Assembly (NCBI RefSeq): GCF_040802235.1
Contig: NC_133166.1
Span: 4,340,001-4,404,000 of the forward strand
Length of the DNA: 64,000 nucleotides
Direction of reading: 5' to 3'
Source: Manis javanica
Lineage: Eukaryota > Chordata > Mammalia > Pholidota > Manidae
Positions 52,057-62,460 of the stretch are shown here, in pieces (the first letter of the stretch is position 1; the number at the start of each line of letters is the position of its first letter). Position numbers and translations under genes: made by a program. The notes below the pieces were generated by a model. It had not been told where the DNA came from. It made no database searches and saw only the letters and a program-made list of their open reading frames with translations.

Positions 52057-55000
52057 ATCTATCTCAGGGTGAAATGTATTACATCTGGGCATGAAGACTC
52101 AGCAGAAGCCTTTACTGTGATGCCCAGTACGTTTTTTCTACAAGGACATTCTCGCTCTGACCTCTGACACACCGCCCCCCATACACACATGCAGGACCCT
52201 CTCTTAATTCTAAAAAAGTCTGTGCAAATTTTCAGATTTACTGGGATCTTTTCTTTAAAGTCAAAATGTTTCCCTAAAGTAAAAACTGTCACCCAGTTAT
52301 AACTAGGATACTGACTTAAAGAATACCAGTTCATGAATAATTTCATTTTCAGAAACTGGGAAATAAAATTTATTTAATGCTTGAGAGAATTTTATATCAC
52401 AATTGCTAAATTTTTATATATACTAGTGTATAAATACAAGGGGAATGAAGAAAATTGATGTGTGTAACAGAGGTGATCTTCTCATTTCCTTTTTTATGGG
52501 AAAACAATGAGATTTACACCCTCTTCCCTACAAAACCCTGTCTAGGCTGAACTGATCCCCACTTCTCTGTCTGAGTGCACGTAAACTCCCATGGCCACAC
52601 CCTGTCTCACACTTCCTGCCTCGGCTCACACTACTCCATATACTTGGAATCCTGCCTCTTCAATTCAAACTCTTCTTTACCCAGAAGCCCTGGCTGTTCC
52701 TGTGAGTCAGAAGCACCCCCTCCCTCTGCTTTCCACTGCACCCGGCTTTAGTACACACCTCTGACACTGCCCAGGTTCCTTGAATCCTGTATTAGGAGGG
52801 TTATGCATACATCTTCTCTGCTCAATCCTGCTTCCTGCGGGAAGCCTGATAGCGCTTCTCTGTCTTACCTGTGTGTGACACACGATTGCCAAGAACAGTA
52901 CCATGTATAATAACTGTAATGCCACAGCTATTACCTTTCATTCACTCAACAAACGTTATACAGCAGTTTCAATGTGCCATGCAAGAACCAGTTTCTGTGG
53001 ATCGATACAAGATGAAGAATCTGGTAGGTGAGACACTCATATGACAGGTTATAATGCAATGTGTGAAGTATGACAAGAAAGATGATTCCAGGCACCAGAG
53101 AGGCAGGGAGTACTTCTCAAGGGAGGGAGGATGAAGCCATGTTTTATGTTTGCAGCCCCATCTCACACTCCTTCTGGGGTCAGTGCTAATGGAAGGAAGT
53201 GGTGGGCAAAGTGCCTGACTACCCAACTAAAATTACTCTTCTCTCTCTTCACTGTTGCTGTTCTCTTTATCGTTTTGCTTGTTTTTGCACAAATTAAATG
53301 CTGCAGGATGTGACACCATCGTACCATTTCCATGCACTGATTTATGCACCTCTCCTCTCCTCTCTAAAGTCTTTCTTCTGGCTTTATCTAATGTGTACCA
53401 ACCTGATAGGTCTCCCCTGGTCCTGCCGGCTTCATCCCCCATGCCTGTCCTCTCCAAGGAAGTTCTGACACACTTGAGAAGACATGGGAGTCTGTCTATA
53501 TCTTCACCCAAGACCCTGCTGCCCTTCACCTGCCCGGTGCTCAGAGCTGGGTACTCTTTTCACTGAATCACACCATGCTCAATGATGTTACCTGCCAGTA
53601 CATCTGACCTGGAGCCCATCTGGGTGATAATTCCCTGAAGGCAGGAGTGAACCATGCCTCAAATGCCTTTCATGGGCCCCTCAACACACAGCAGACGCTG
53701 ACTCCTGCTTGGTAAACTGACACCCAATACCAGCCAAATGGCTCTCAGATAGTCCATCAGTTTGGATGTGTCTAGAGCACTACTGGAGCAGGTGCCTTAG
53801 GAGTCCCTCTAACTTGTGGGCTTAAGGTGAAGTTTGACTACAGAAGGGAACCAATTCCTTGCTCTTGTCACCAGGTGCCCAAGGAGAGGGTTGCTCCTCC
53901 ATGACAGGGACCATGCTCCATTCACTCACCAGGTCCAGCCCACAGCTGGTGCTCAAGGAATATTTGCTGAAGGGAGAGTTATCTCCAGGACCCATGCCAT
54001 TTGGTGGTTTTCCTTTCTACTGGAAGCCTCAACTCCTGGCCATCTGGAAGGCGGAAGGGAACCCAATGGCTATGCCTGCCCAAAGACAAGGAAAACTGAG
54101 CACGTACTTTCCACAATGGGCTTGGCAACTTCCTGCAAAGCTGAACAACTTAATGTTGTAAATCACAAAATGAAACTTAGGGTAACCCTTTTCTAACTAA
54201 CTTTTCCTTGAAGTTCATTATTTCCATCACCACCACCATCCTCCAGTCACCCAGGCCTGCAGTTTTCAACAACTCCAAGCAGTCTCTGCCCTTCATGGCC
54301 TATTAAAAACTAGAGACCAAGGGCTGCTTATAGCTCCTTGATCTCTCGGAAATCACGCCTTCCTACCCTTTGCCTTTCAGTCTTGGCCCCTCCAGCTCTA
54401 ACTCCCATCTTCACAGACTGTACCTGCTGCTATCATCACTCCATTACTTATGAAGTGCTGTTTCCAACTGGTCCATCCTCTGCCCAAATTATTTCACACT
54501 TTTTAAACCATCAAGTCTGTACTCCTCTGTTCTCACCGACCCAGGCCCCTGTCCACTCCTATTCCAGAAACCCTGAAAAATCACCCTGCTTCAGCTAGGA
54601 CAGTCATTGTCTCTCTCTGAGGACATGTAACATCCTCTGCCACCTCACAATCTTGGCAAAGGCCTCACCTCTGCTCCAAATCCCACACACATTCTAGGGC
54701 TCAGGGCCAGCCCACCCCCTCCTATGAACTTTCCCCAAGGCCCAGCCCCTCTGGCCTTTCCCTCTTTCTCCCCACAGAACTGTCTCCAGCTGTCATGCAC
54801 TGCCTTCCTATTGACTCATAAACGCTGTCTCCTGTGCCGAAAGTCAGAACAGCTGCTGAGGAAGACCGGACACTTACGAGCCATGTGATCCTACCCAAAC
54901 CATCAGACTTCTGTATCTCCCAGAACTGTTATGGATGGTCAGATGAGAAGTCACATATGAAAGACCCGGCAGGTCTTGTCCCTGTCACATTCATAATAAA

Positions 55001-55710
55001 TCCATCCAGGTGGAAGATTTTGGTATCCCTCTAAGCTGCCAAGTGCAGTTATTTCCATCCCTGCAGAGCTAAAGTCTCCGTATCAGTTGAACGTAAGAGA
55101 CGAAGAACACACTTTTCCTGGAGCACTTTACACCCTCCATTTAGCCACTCAGGAGCTTCTCTGGTACAAGGTTTTAGATGATGGCACGCATGTGGAGGGA
55201 GAAGGGTGGGACATAGTTGGTTCTTGGAAAATCTGGCGACAAGGGTGCTGGTCCTAAGAGTGGGACATGAACGTTAAGTCACAGTCGGGATCAGTGGGGA
55301 GCAGAGGACAGAGAACAGAGGTGCACAGATGCGAACAAGGCCTACAGGGGTATGAATGAAGCACGTGGACAACAAAGAATGCTTCAGAGAACAAACTGGG
55401 GCTGCCTTCCTTTCCAGAGTTCACGCTCATCGCAGCTTCAAGCACTGCCGGGGAGCACAGGAAAATCATTTCTCCCCAGACCCGGGCACCTCTGATCACA
55501 CCAACCCCACCCGCCAGCCCGGGCCTTACCGATCGAGATTTCCTGCGCGAAGGCCAGCGAGATGAGCAGCAGAGGCAGTCCCACGGCGATGCAAGTGACC
55601 ATCTTGTCCACGGCCAGCTCCAGCCGCAGCCCCTTGAACTTGGGCTCCGAAGGCTCCTTCAGCAAGAAGTCCGAGAACACGTACTCGGTGGCCAGGTGGG
55701 CAATGGCCAT
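15900..55710 (-). CDS. PANX1: Pannexin-1, large-pore ATP-release channel (five spliced coding exons)
   Basis: Pannexin-1 forms heptameric plasma-membrane channels that release ATP and other small molecules. The joined exons (55710-55530, 34888-34749, 18486-18263, 17192-16534, 15979-15900) give 1284 nt, 427 residues plus stop; human has 426. Four membrane segments lie at about residues 37-58, 108-127, 217-237 and 269-296. The extracellular disulfide cysteines C66, C84, C246 and C265 are all present. So are the pore-ring residues W74 and R75, the N-glycosylation site at N255 (NDST) and the caspase site DVVD at 376-379. The tail is otherwise human-like but has one extra residue between the caspase site and the last exon. 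The start at 55710 matches the conserved N-terminus [10 protein letters not shown]. All four introns are GT-AG and phases match (1, 0, 2, 1). Innexin/pannexin family. Confidence 0.98.
15980..16533 (-). other. PANX1: PANX1 intron 4 (554 bp)
   Basis: The donor GTAGGC starts at 16533 and the acceptor CAG ends at 15980. No repeat is recognised. Open frames here on both strands are chance. Confidence 0.9.
16534..17192 (-). CDS. PANX1: PANX1 coding exon 4 (TM3, TM4, C-terminal domain)
   Basis: 659 nt encode residues 182-401 and the first base of 402. The exon begins within a serine codon, continues [19 protein letters not shown], and includes TM3, the second extracellular loop with C246, N255 and C265, TM4, the cytoplasmic helical domain with C347, and the caspase-3/7 site DVVD at 376-379. 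Acceptor TTTTTTAG ends at 17193; donor GTAGGC follows 16534. Confidence 0.98.
17193..18262 (-). other. PANX1: PANX1 intron 3 (1070 bp)
   Basis: It runs from donor GTAACT (18262) to acceptor TTTTTTAG (17193). It holds an A-run on the + strand near 17345, a short MIR/L2-tail-like piece near 17460-17500 and a MIR at about 17620-17880. No other feature is seen. Confidence 0.9.
17620..17880 (+). repeat. MIR SINE in intron 3
   Basis: The order 'gggctcaggtcccagctctc', 'ccactggtagcgttagggta', then 'ggttaaatgagataatatac' follows a full MIR in + orientation, antisense to PANX1. Confidence 0.65.
18263..18486 (-). CDS. PANX1: PANX1 coding exon 3 (TM2 and intracellular loop)
   Basis: 224 nt encode residues 108-181 and two bases of 182. 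It starts [20 protein letters not shown] (TM2) and continues through the conserved intracellular stretch [20 protein letters not shown] to ENVGQ. The acceptor TTTTTCAG ends at 18487 and the donor GTAACT begins at 18262. The end of the loop ([20 protein letters not shown]) is less conserved than the rest, as in other mammals. Confidence 0.98.
20113..20128. repeat. Target-site duplication, left copy
   Basis: The 16-bp sequence AGTTAAACCTCTTTTT is repeated exactly at 28632-28647. Together the copies bound the composite L1 insertion and identify it as a single integration. Confidence 0.9.
20154..20476 (-). repeat. Retroviral LTR-derived 3' terminus
   Basis: On the minus strand it starts TGTGGGATCAAC after a purine-containing stretch and ends 18 nt past AATAAA (20177-20172), directly at the A-tail. 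This is what a U3-R segment of a polyadenylated ERV transcript would look like. It contains about three 20-bp direct repeats of a 'ttcaccatgtaagaacttgt' motif (20310-20372). The LTR identity is inferred from position downstream of env and from the polyadenylation layout. Confidence 0.55.
20477..21794 (-). pseudogene. Degenerate ERV envelope (transmembrane subunit) fragment
   Basis: Minus-strand frames at 21562-21269 and 21351-21115 read as consecutive parts of a retroviral TM subunit in two different frames, so a frameshift separates them near 21300-21350. The first contains a heptad region, then [15 protein letters not shown] and a C-X7-C region in which the first of the usual paired cysteines is glycine (CX6CC type). 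The second has a tryptophan-rich membrane-proximal stretch and a hydrophobic membrane segment. Gag and pol are absent, and no intact envelope can be made. The motif type suggests a gamma- or alpha-like env. Its 5' edge abuts an A-tract rather than an LTR, so this is a processed transcript piece, not a provirus. Confidence 0.6.
21815..21960 (-). other. 146-bp non-L1 segment between two A-tracts
   Basis: This unique-looking segment lies between the L1 3' A/G tract (21961-22001) and the 20-base A-tract (21795-21814, minus strand). It has no recognised family. It looks like a 3'-transduced genomic piece ended by its own poly(A). Confidence 0.45.
22339..23346 (-). pseudogene. L1 ORF2 C-terminal part in shifted frame
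   Basis: The frame encodes the last third of the L1 ORF2 protein, including the cysteine-rich motif [18 protein letters not shown] (C-X3-C-X7-H-X4-C). It ends at the expected C-terminus. It is out of frame with the upstream ORF2 portion because of a small deletion near 23323, so it cannot be made as part of one protein. Confidence 0.9.
23316..26144 (-). pseudogene. L1 ORF2 N-terminal part: endonuclease and reverse transcriptase
   Basis: ORF2 makes the enzyme that nicks target DNA and reverse transcribes L1 RNA. The likely start is the ATG at 26144; the frame is open upstream but begins with TTG at 26171. The AP-like endonuclease motifs are present ([27 protein letters not shown]), as are the reverse-transcriptase motifs including [15 protein letters not shown] and the catalytic FADD. 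The frame stops at 23316, soon after the conserved [12 protein letters not shown] region. Compared with the L1 at 57225-63490, about 10 nt are missing at 23323/23324, which shifts the frame. The rest of the protein follows in another frame down to 22339. Confidence 0.92.
26340..27230 (-). pseudogene. L1 ORF1 with one premature stop
   Basis: ORF1 encodes the L1 RNA-binding chaperone. It starts with ATG at 27230. A coiled-coil-like region with repeats of MQRKMQEQW and VRKEIT (about residues 40-80) precedes the RNA-recognition and C-terminal domains (for example [20 protein letters not shown]). A TAG at 26531-26529 ends the frame after 233 residues. The same frame is open from there to a TAG at 26342-26340, so the full frame would have been 296 codons. 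The break is consistent with a single C-to-T change. The coiled-coil segment contains near-exact duplications of short units, a common source of length change in L1 ORF1. Confidence 0.9.
27711..28375 (-). repeat. L1 5' UTR monomer array, about 210-bp period
   Basis: The phrase 'tgtcctcagg' restarts at 27711, 27848, 28058 and 28267, giving spacings of 137, 210 and 209 bp: about three full units and a shortened one. Each unit holds GC-rich 'ccggtcccaggcacc', 'ctccctagcacc', 'ggcttccaaaaagc' and an A-run followed by 'gcgatttcctctgt'. The array lies at the 5' end of the L1 and is likely its promoter, like mouse L1 monomers. Confidence 0.85.
28632..28647. repeat. Target-site duplication, right copy
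   Basis: AGTTAAACCTCTTTTT, exact copy of 20113-20128. It marks the 5' end of the L1 at 28631. Confidence 0.9.
29669..30066 (+). mobile_element. MaLR LTR (MLT1 type) in intron 2
   Basis: The stretch starts 'aggttgaatggtatcccccc', carries 'tttggaaacagaatctttgc' and 'gtgaagacagaggcagagac', and ends 'ttacagcagtcctaggaaac' followed by 'tcataca'. These follow the order of MLT1-class LTRs. It is antisense to PANX1. Confidence 0.7.
31210..31435 (+). mobile_element. Old non-autonomous DNA transposon (probably hAT)
   Basis: The order 'gggcaaactttcctgcaaag', 'gcaactactcaactctgtta', 'ggctgtgttacaataaagct' and 'ggctagatttggctgtggca' matches a common mammalian DNA-transposon fossil. I recognise the pattern but am not certain of the family name. 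Confidence 0.6.
31445..31800 (+). mobile_element. Two MER5-like hAT fragments in tandem
   Basis: The first (about 31445-31600) has 'tgcttctcaaagagtggtcc', 'tattacctgggaacttgtga' and 'cagacctactgaatc'. The second (about 31640-31800) has 'ggaccagcagcatcagaatc' and 'tgtattttcacaagcctccc'. Both match MER5-type hAT-Charlie elements. Confidence 0.6.
34749..34888 (-). CDS. PANX1: PANX1 coding exon 2 (first extracellular loop)
   Basis: 140 nt complete glycine 61 and encode residues 62-107, from [20 protein letters not shown] to NLPLWLHK. The loop holds C66 and C84 (disulfides) and W74/R75, which line the outer pore. The acceptor TTGCTTCTCAG ends at 34889 and the donor GTAACT begins at 34748. The only run clearly different from human is [12 protein letters not shown], at the loop apex. 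Confidence 0.98.
35640..35770 (+). repeat. MIR SINE
   Basis: The 'gggctctgacgttagttctg', 'taactctgccactcagagct' and 'cctcaggtcgcttaaccatc' order matches the 5' half of MIR in + orientation. Confidence 0.6.
37287..37815 (+). mobile_element. Old L1 3'-end fragments
   Basis: Two adjacent pieces (37287-37380 and 37505-37815) carry L1M 3'-end patterns such as 'gagtgtacacacatgtcaaa', 'gttaacaatactgtattgta' and 'gaactatgtgaagtgatgga'. They read in + orientation, antisense to PANX1. Confidence 0.7.
37817..38141 (-). mobile_element. Tigger-type (pogo) DNA element
   Basis: The element has short inverted ends (GAGCTGACCCTTGAACAGTG and, at the right, GTTCAAAAGTCAAC) next to TA dinucleotides. Inside are 'caataaagtaagcc' and 'aagtggacctgtgcag'. 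It is related to the copy at 47220-47732 but opposite in orientation. Confidence 0.75.
38265..38470 (-). mobile_element. Old L1 fragment (antisense pattern)
   Basis: The pattern 'ccactgtcaacattctgcca' and 'gtagatataatacttttttt' resembles old L1 3' regions in antisense. Boundaries are approximate. Confidence 0.4.
39280..39308. repeat. (TG)n microsatellite
   Basis: An uninterrupted TG run in + orientation, likely length-polymorphic. Confidence 0.9.
39480..39640 (-). mobile_element. L1 3'-terminal fragment
   Basis: T-rich start followed by 'ttggtaaccactagtcactt' and 'gtgtctatgagtc', which parallels the 3'-end region of the L1 at 57225-57540. Confidence 0.6.
40440..40560 (+). repeat. MIR SINE
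   Basis: 'agatgaggaaatgaggctca', then 'gaggttaagtaacttcc', the classic MIR core in + orientation. Confidence 0.75.
41150..41290 (+). repeat. MIR SINE
   Basis: 'gcaagttatttagcttctct', 'aaggattaaatggagtctgc' and 'ccaataaatggtagctatta' follow the MIR 3' half in + orientation. Confidence 0.65.
41738..41753. repeat. Target-site duplication, left copy
   Basis: TAAATAGATCATCATG, repeated exactly at 42055-42070, bounds the 301-bp insertion between them. Confidence 0.85.
41754..42054 (+). mobile_element. Truncated retro-insertion: ERV-LTR 3' end plus L1-derived tail
   Basis: From about 41758 to 41963 it matches the LTR terminus at 20154-20385 with roughly 90% identity by eye, in opposite orientation. 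It then has a 14-A run (41964-41977). A 42-bp piece follows (41978-42019) whose translation parallels the L1 ORF2 stretch EIKxDTNKWK. A second A-rich tail of AAAT repeats runs to 42054. Exact 16-bp duplications lie outside both tails, so this is one L1-mediated event whose template read past the first poly(A) site. Confidence 0.85.
42055..42070. repeat. Target-site duplication, right copy
   Basis: Exact copy of 41738-41753. Confidence 0.85.
42325..42475 (+). repeat. L3/CR1-like old LINE fragment
   Basis: The pattern 'tttatagggcacctacttac', 'ggattcaaagataaagaagg', 'gcttacagtcgagtggagaa' resembles L3-type 3' ends. Confidence 0.45.
43015..43950 (+). mobile_element. Old L1 3' end
   Basis: The stretch carries the L1 ORF2 C-terminal region and 3' UTR in + orientation. 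Examples are 'aatgcaaattaaaatgagtt', 'gtggagcaacaggaattctc', 'ttcataattgccaaaacttg' and 'ggaatattattcagcgtgaa'. It has many stops and is an ancient L1M copy. Confidence 0.9.
44540..45055 (+). mobile_element. L2 LINE fragment
   Basis: 'ttcacaaggctctccatgat', 'cctcagacagccctccccag', 'ccgtgagctcccaggaccaa' and the end 'attgagaacatgaataaata' follow the last part of L2 in + orientation. Confidence 0.75.
45630..45790 (+). repeat. MIR SINE
   Basis: 'ccatgtgtcagagctttctc', 'ggattatctcatttaatagg' and 'tggccagagaggtcgggtga' match the MIR core order. Confidence 0.55.
46190..47200 (+). mobile_element. Old L1/HAL1 fragment split by a hAT element
   Basis: 46190-46380 and 46872-47200 read as one old L1-type 3' region in + orientation ('taggagtgtaaattggtttt'; then 'atgaacttacatgtccatta', 'gagtaatactatggaaaatt'). 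The 469-bp hAT element between them is younger. Confidence 0.7.
46395..46863. mobile_element. Non-autonomous hAT (Charlie-type) transposon
   Basis: The ends CAATGGTTCTCGAA and TTCTAGAACCACTG are imperfect inverted repeats. They are flanked by degraded 8-bp duplications, CCCGAGAG (46387-46394) and CTCTAGAG (46864-46871), matching at six of eight positions. No transposase frame remains. Confidence 0.8.
47220..47732 (+). mobile_element. Tigger-type (pogo) DNA element
   Basis: The ends TAGCTGACCCTTGGACAACA and TTCAAGAATCAACTA form inverted repeats next to TA. Inside, 'caacagtaggctattagtag' and 'agttaagttttgggggagtc' are typical of this family. It is opposite in orientation to 37817-38141. Confidence 0.8.
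48470..49650 (+). mobile_element. Old L1/HAL1 fragment
   Basis: Decayed ORF2-like sequence in + orientation ('agaccagtggaataatacac', 'ataagaatttactacaagat') continues into 3'-end patterns near 49120-49640 ('tctcctaactgctggtggga', 'cagtggttatctcaggtgat'). Confidence 0.65.
50455..50640 (+). repeat. L3/CR1-like old LINE fragment
   Basis: 'gatggtccttgcccccagtg' followed by 'ttagtctggtgggagacagc' and a terminal A-rich stretch resembles L3-type elements. Confidence 0.45.
50935..51245 (+). mobile_element. Old L1/HAL1 3'-end fragment
   Basis: 'aacctaaatgtacatcagtt', 'ggaatagtattcttcctgcc', 'tggttacctctagcacatgg' match the L1 3'-terminal region in + orientation. Confidence 0.65.
52029..52058. repeat. 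(GT)n microsatellite
   Basis: An uninterrupted GT run, flanked by TC-rich sequence on the left and 'atctatctc' on the right. Confidence 0.9.
52500..52900 (+). mobile_element. L2 LINE fragment
   Basis: C/T-rich sequence with 'acttggaatcctgcctcttc' and 'ttctttacccagaagccctg' resembles the L2 3' region. It is diverged. Confidence 0.5.
53570..53965 (+). mobile_element. L2 LINE 3'-end fragments
   Basis: 'aattccctgaaggcaggagt' (53631) and 'acacagcagacgctgactcc' form one L2 tail. 'cccacagctggtgctcaagg' (53939) forms a second. Confidence 0.55.
54280..54800 (+). mobile_element. L2 LINE fragment
   Basis: Long C/T-rich stretch with 'ctttaaaccatcaag'-like and 'gcctcacctctgctccaaat' segments that parallel L2. 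It has no ORF. Confidence 0.4.
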
Positions 55711-56290
55711 GGCTGCGGCACCAGCAGGCCCGGGTACCGCCGGCGTCGGGAGAGCTGCGCGGCGCCTTCACTCCGTCACCAGCCGGGCCCGCGGCTTTCG
55801 GTTTCCCTTTGTCGGTTCCCCATTTGCTTCCACATCCCACCAGCCTTTGTGTCGGGGCGCCCCGAGCACCGGCGATGCGCGGCAGCGCGGTTTCCAGAGC
55901 TGGGCGCCCGGGCACACGAGCCTAGCGCTAGCTCTTCTGCGGCGGGCCGGGCGCGCCCCCGAACCGGGCCTTCCCCGCCCCCAGCCCCGCCCCCGGACCT
56001 GCCCCTTTTCCGTCCCCGGCCAGCCACGCCCCCGCCGTCGCCCCGCACAGGCCGCGCACGCGCGCGCTTCCCGTGCTCTGCCCGTCCCTCACGCGCCCAC
56101 GGGCGCGAAAACCAACCAGCTCCCAAAGCGCTTCTTGGTCTCCTCTGCGAAATTGCCTTCAGGCCGGCCCGGGCGCTTCTTCGGAACGACGTGGGGCTGG
56201 ATACCCAAGGGCTAGGAGTTTCCGGGCGGCGGGGACGCGGGGCGGGATGGGCGCGGCTGCATCCTTCGGCGCTGGGAGCCGCCCCACCAA
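55500..56290 (-). promoter_or_regulatory. PANX1: PANX1 CpG island and promoter
   Basis: CpG density rises sharply over exon 1 and its upstream flank. Several GC boxes (GGGGCGGGG or close on the minus strand, at about 55973-55993 and 56026) are clustered about 260-320 bp upstream of the start codon. No TATA box is evident. The transcription start was not determined; it should lie near 55900-56150. Sp1-type regulation is inferred from the GC boxes. Confidence 0.85.
55530..55710 (-). CDS. PANX1: PANX1 coding exon 1 (N-terminus and TM1)
   Basis: The exon starts at the conserved ATG and encodes residues 1-60 and the first base of glycine 61. It contains the N-terminal helix, the [14 protein letters not shown] segment, C40, and TM1 (about 37-58). 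The donor GTAAGG starts at 55529. Compared with human it differs at position 5 (H) and 21 (S) only. Confidence 0.98.
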
Positions 56291-56604
56291 AGGTATCTAC
56301 CCATCCAGATACCTCGGAGAACTCTCGCGCCTCCCATACTCATCTTCCCCGCTTCCTGGCTCTCGAGATTTTTGAAATCATTTCTGAAAGGGCCCCCTTG
56401 TACGCCCCATCCCCAACATTTCTGTTTCGTGGCATCGAAAGGAGCAACAAACGTTTCCGAGAGCAACGGTGCCATAAAAGCCTGTGGTGCTGGGTGGACT
56501 GAGCGAGTGTGAAGAGAAGACCCCGGACCCTTTCGGGAGCCCTGCAGGACAGGGAGGCGCGCGGTCCGTGGTGAGCCCTGCGTGTGACAAGGTCTCAGGC
56601 TAAA

Positions 56605-56682
56605 ATGATCGCTGTTTGGTCTGCGCTTCTGCTCCTGCTTTTCCAGGCGGAGAGCCTTGGTCCAGGAGCCAGCAGTCCGCTG
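56605..56682 (+). CDS. Candidate divergent first coding exon with signal peptide
   Basis: The frame starts ATG in an AAA context and encodes 26 residues: a short N-region, a leucine-rich core (SALLLLLFQA), then a small-residue stretch like a secretory signal peptide. A strong donor, CTG|GTGAGT, begins at 56683 in phase 0. It lies about 0.9 kb from the PANX1 start on the opposite strand, next to the CpG island. I do not recognise the protein. The reading frame closes 12 codons after the donor, so it must be spliced to be real. Chance is a fair alternative. Confidence 0.25.
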
Positions 56683-57509
56683 GTGAGTGGGTTTGTGGGG
56701 GCTGAGGAGAGCTGCTGCTGAACCACTTACAGAGAGTGAAGGACGAGAAATAGGGGGAGATGCTCTAAACAGCTCCGTTTGGAGCAGACAGGACCTTTAA
56801 GCGTGTGGGCTCCTTGGGGGTGGGCTGCGCTGCCCTATCTACTCTTTGTACGCGGGTGGGTCCTTTGCACGCAGGCCTGCTCTAAATTCCCTCAACTCGC
56901 ACGTGTACATCTCCACCCTGGCCTGTCCCCTGACCTCTCAGCCAACGGTTTATACAAACCTCCACGTGGATCGCTCACAGGACTTCAGACTCATAATGGC
57001 CAGGACTGCGACCCTCATCTTCCTCTCAGCCTGAACTAGTCTCAGTCTGAACTAGATAAGAACTCTCAGTCTTATCTGTCTTGCCAAATGCACTACCATC
57101 CACCAATACAACCAAGCCAGACACCGGGAATGCAGTCTTTACTGTCTCCATCTCTCCTAGCTAGCTGCCATACTCAATTTCCAATTTCTCTTGCCTATCT
57201 CTCCTAAATATAGACAATCTGATTGTTTTTTTTATTAAGATATCATTGATATACACTCTTATGAAGGTTTCACATGAAAAACATTATGGTTACTACATTC
57301 ACCCATATTATCAAGTCCCCCCATCCCGCACTGCAGTCACTGTCCATCAGTGTAGCAAGATGCCACAGAGCCACTGCTTGACTTCTCTGTGCTACACTGT
57401 CTTCCCTGTGATCCCCCACACAGACCATGTGTGCCAATCATAATACCCCTCAATCTCCTTCTCCCTCCCTCCTGACGCACCTTCCCCCACTCCTCCCCTT
57501 TGGTAATCG

Positions 57510-61400
<3,891 letters not shown>

Positions 61401-61689
61401 AGCTTCAAGGGTAGCTTCTTTACTATCTAATTGTCTAACTTCAACTCACTTATTATGCTGTTATAAACACACTCTGATGATTCTTTATTTCTCTCCCTTC
61501 TTATTCTTCCTCCTCCATTCTTTATTTTAGGTATTTTATTCTGTACTCTTTTGTGTTTTCTTTAACTGTTTTTGTAGATAGCTGATTTTATTTTTTGCCT
61601 TTAGTTAGTATTTAGTTGGTCTGCTTTCTTTGCTGTGATTTTATTTTCTCTGGTGACATCTATTTAGCTTTAGGAGTACTTCCATCTAG

Positions 61690-62460
61690 AGCAGTCCCTT
61701 TAACATACTGTGTAGAGGTGGTTTGTATGAGGTAAATTCCCTCAACTTTTGCTTATCTGGAAATTGTTTAATTCCTCCTTCAAATTTAAATGATAATCTT
61801 GCCAGATAGAGTATTCTTGGTTTGAGGCCCTTCTGCTTCATGCATTAAATATATCATGCCACTCCCTTCTGGCTTGTAAGGTTTCTGTTGAGAAGTCTGA
61901 TGATAGCCTGATGGGTTTTCCTTTGTAGGTGACCTTTTTCTCTCTCTGGCTGCTTTTAGTACTCTGTCTTTGTTCTTGATATTTGCCATTTTAATTACTA
62001 TATGTCTTGGTGTTGTCTTCCTTGGGTCCCTTGTGTTGGGAGATCTGTGCACCTCCATGGCCTAAGGGACTATCTCCTTCCCCAGATTGGGGAAGTTTTT
62101 AGCAGTTATCTCCTCAAAGACACTTTCTATCCCCCTTTCTCTGCCTTCTTCTGGTATCCTTATAATGTGAATATTGTTCCATTTGGATTGGTCACACAGT
62201 TCTGTCAATATTCTTTCATCCCTAGAGATCTTTTTTTCTCTCTGTGCCTCAGCTTCTTTGTATTCCTGTTCTCTAATTTCTATTTCATTTACAGTCTCCT
62301 CTATTTCATCTAGTCTGCTTTCAAATCCCTCCATTTATGTTTCATTTCAGATACTATATACTATATTCTTGAATGTTTGTATCTCATTCCTGAATTTGTC
62401 CCTTAGCTCTTGAATATTTTTCTGTACCACCATGAGCATGTTTATGAATTTTATTTTGAA
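61690..62460 (-). pseudogene. L1 ORF1, broken
   Basis: Frames at 62334-62062 and 62058-61786 carry successive parts of the ORF1 protein (coiled-coil end, then [20 protein letters not shown]). They are separated by a frame change near 62060 and interrupted by further stops. Confidence 0.85.

Larger units (their letters stand above)
34889..55529 (-). other. PANX1: PANX1 intron 1 (20641 bp)
   Basis: It runs from donor GTAAGG (55529) to acceptor CAG (34889). The contents are mostly old repeats, listed separately. No coding exon is supported. Stretches near 35770-37280, 38470-39270, 39650-40430, 45800-46180, 47740-48460, 49650-50450, 51250-52020 and 54800-55500 hold no recognised feature. Confidence 0.85.

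Noticed and set aside
55562-56502. Long + strand open frames (217 and 268 codons) and minus-strand frames of 129 and 116 codons over the CpG island
   Set aside because: High GC depletes stop codons. The two minus-strand frames start at GTG and TTG, not ATG, so they are not upstream ORFs of PANX1. The composition is arginine/proline/alanine-rich, with no recognisable domain.
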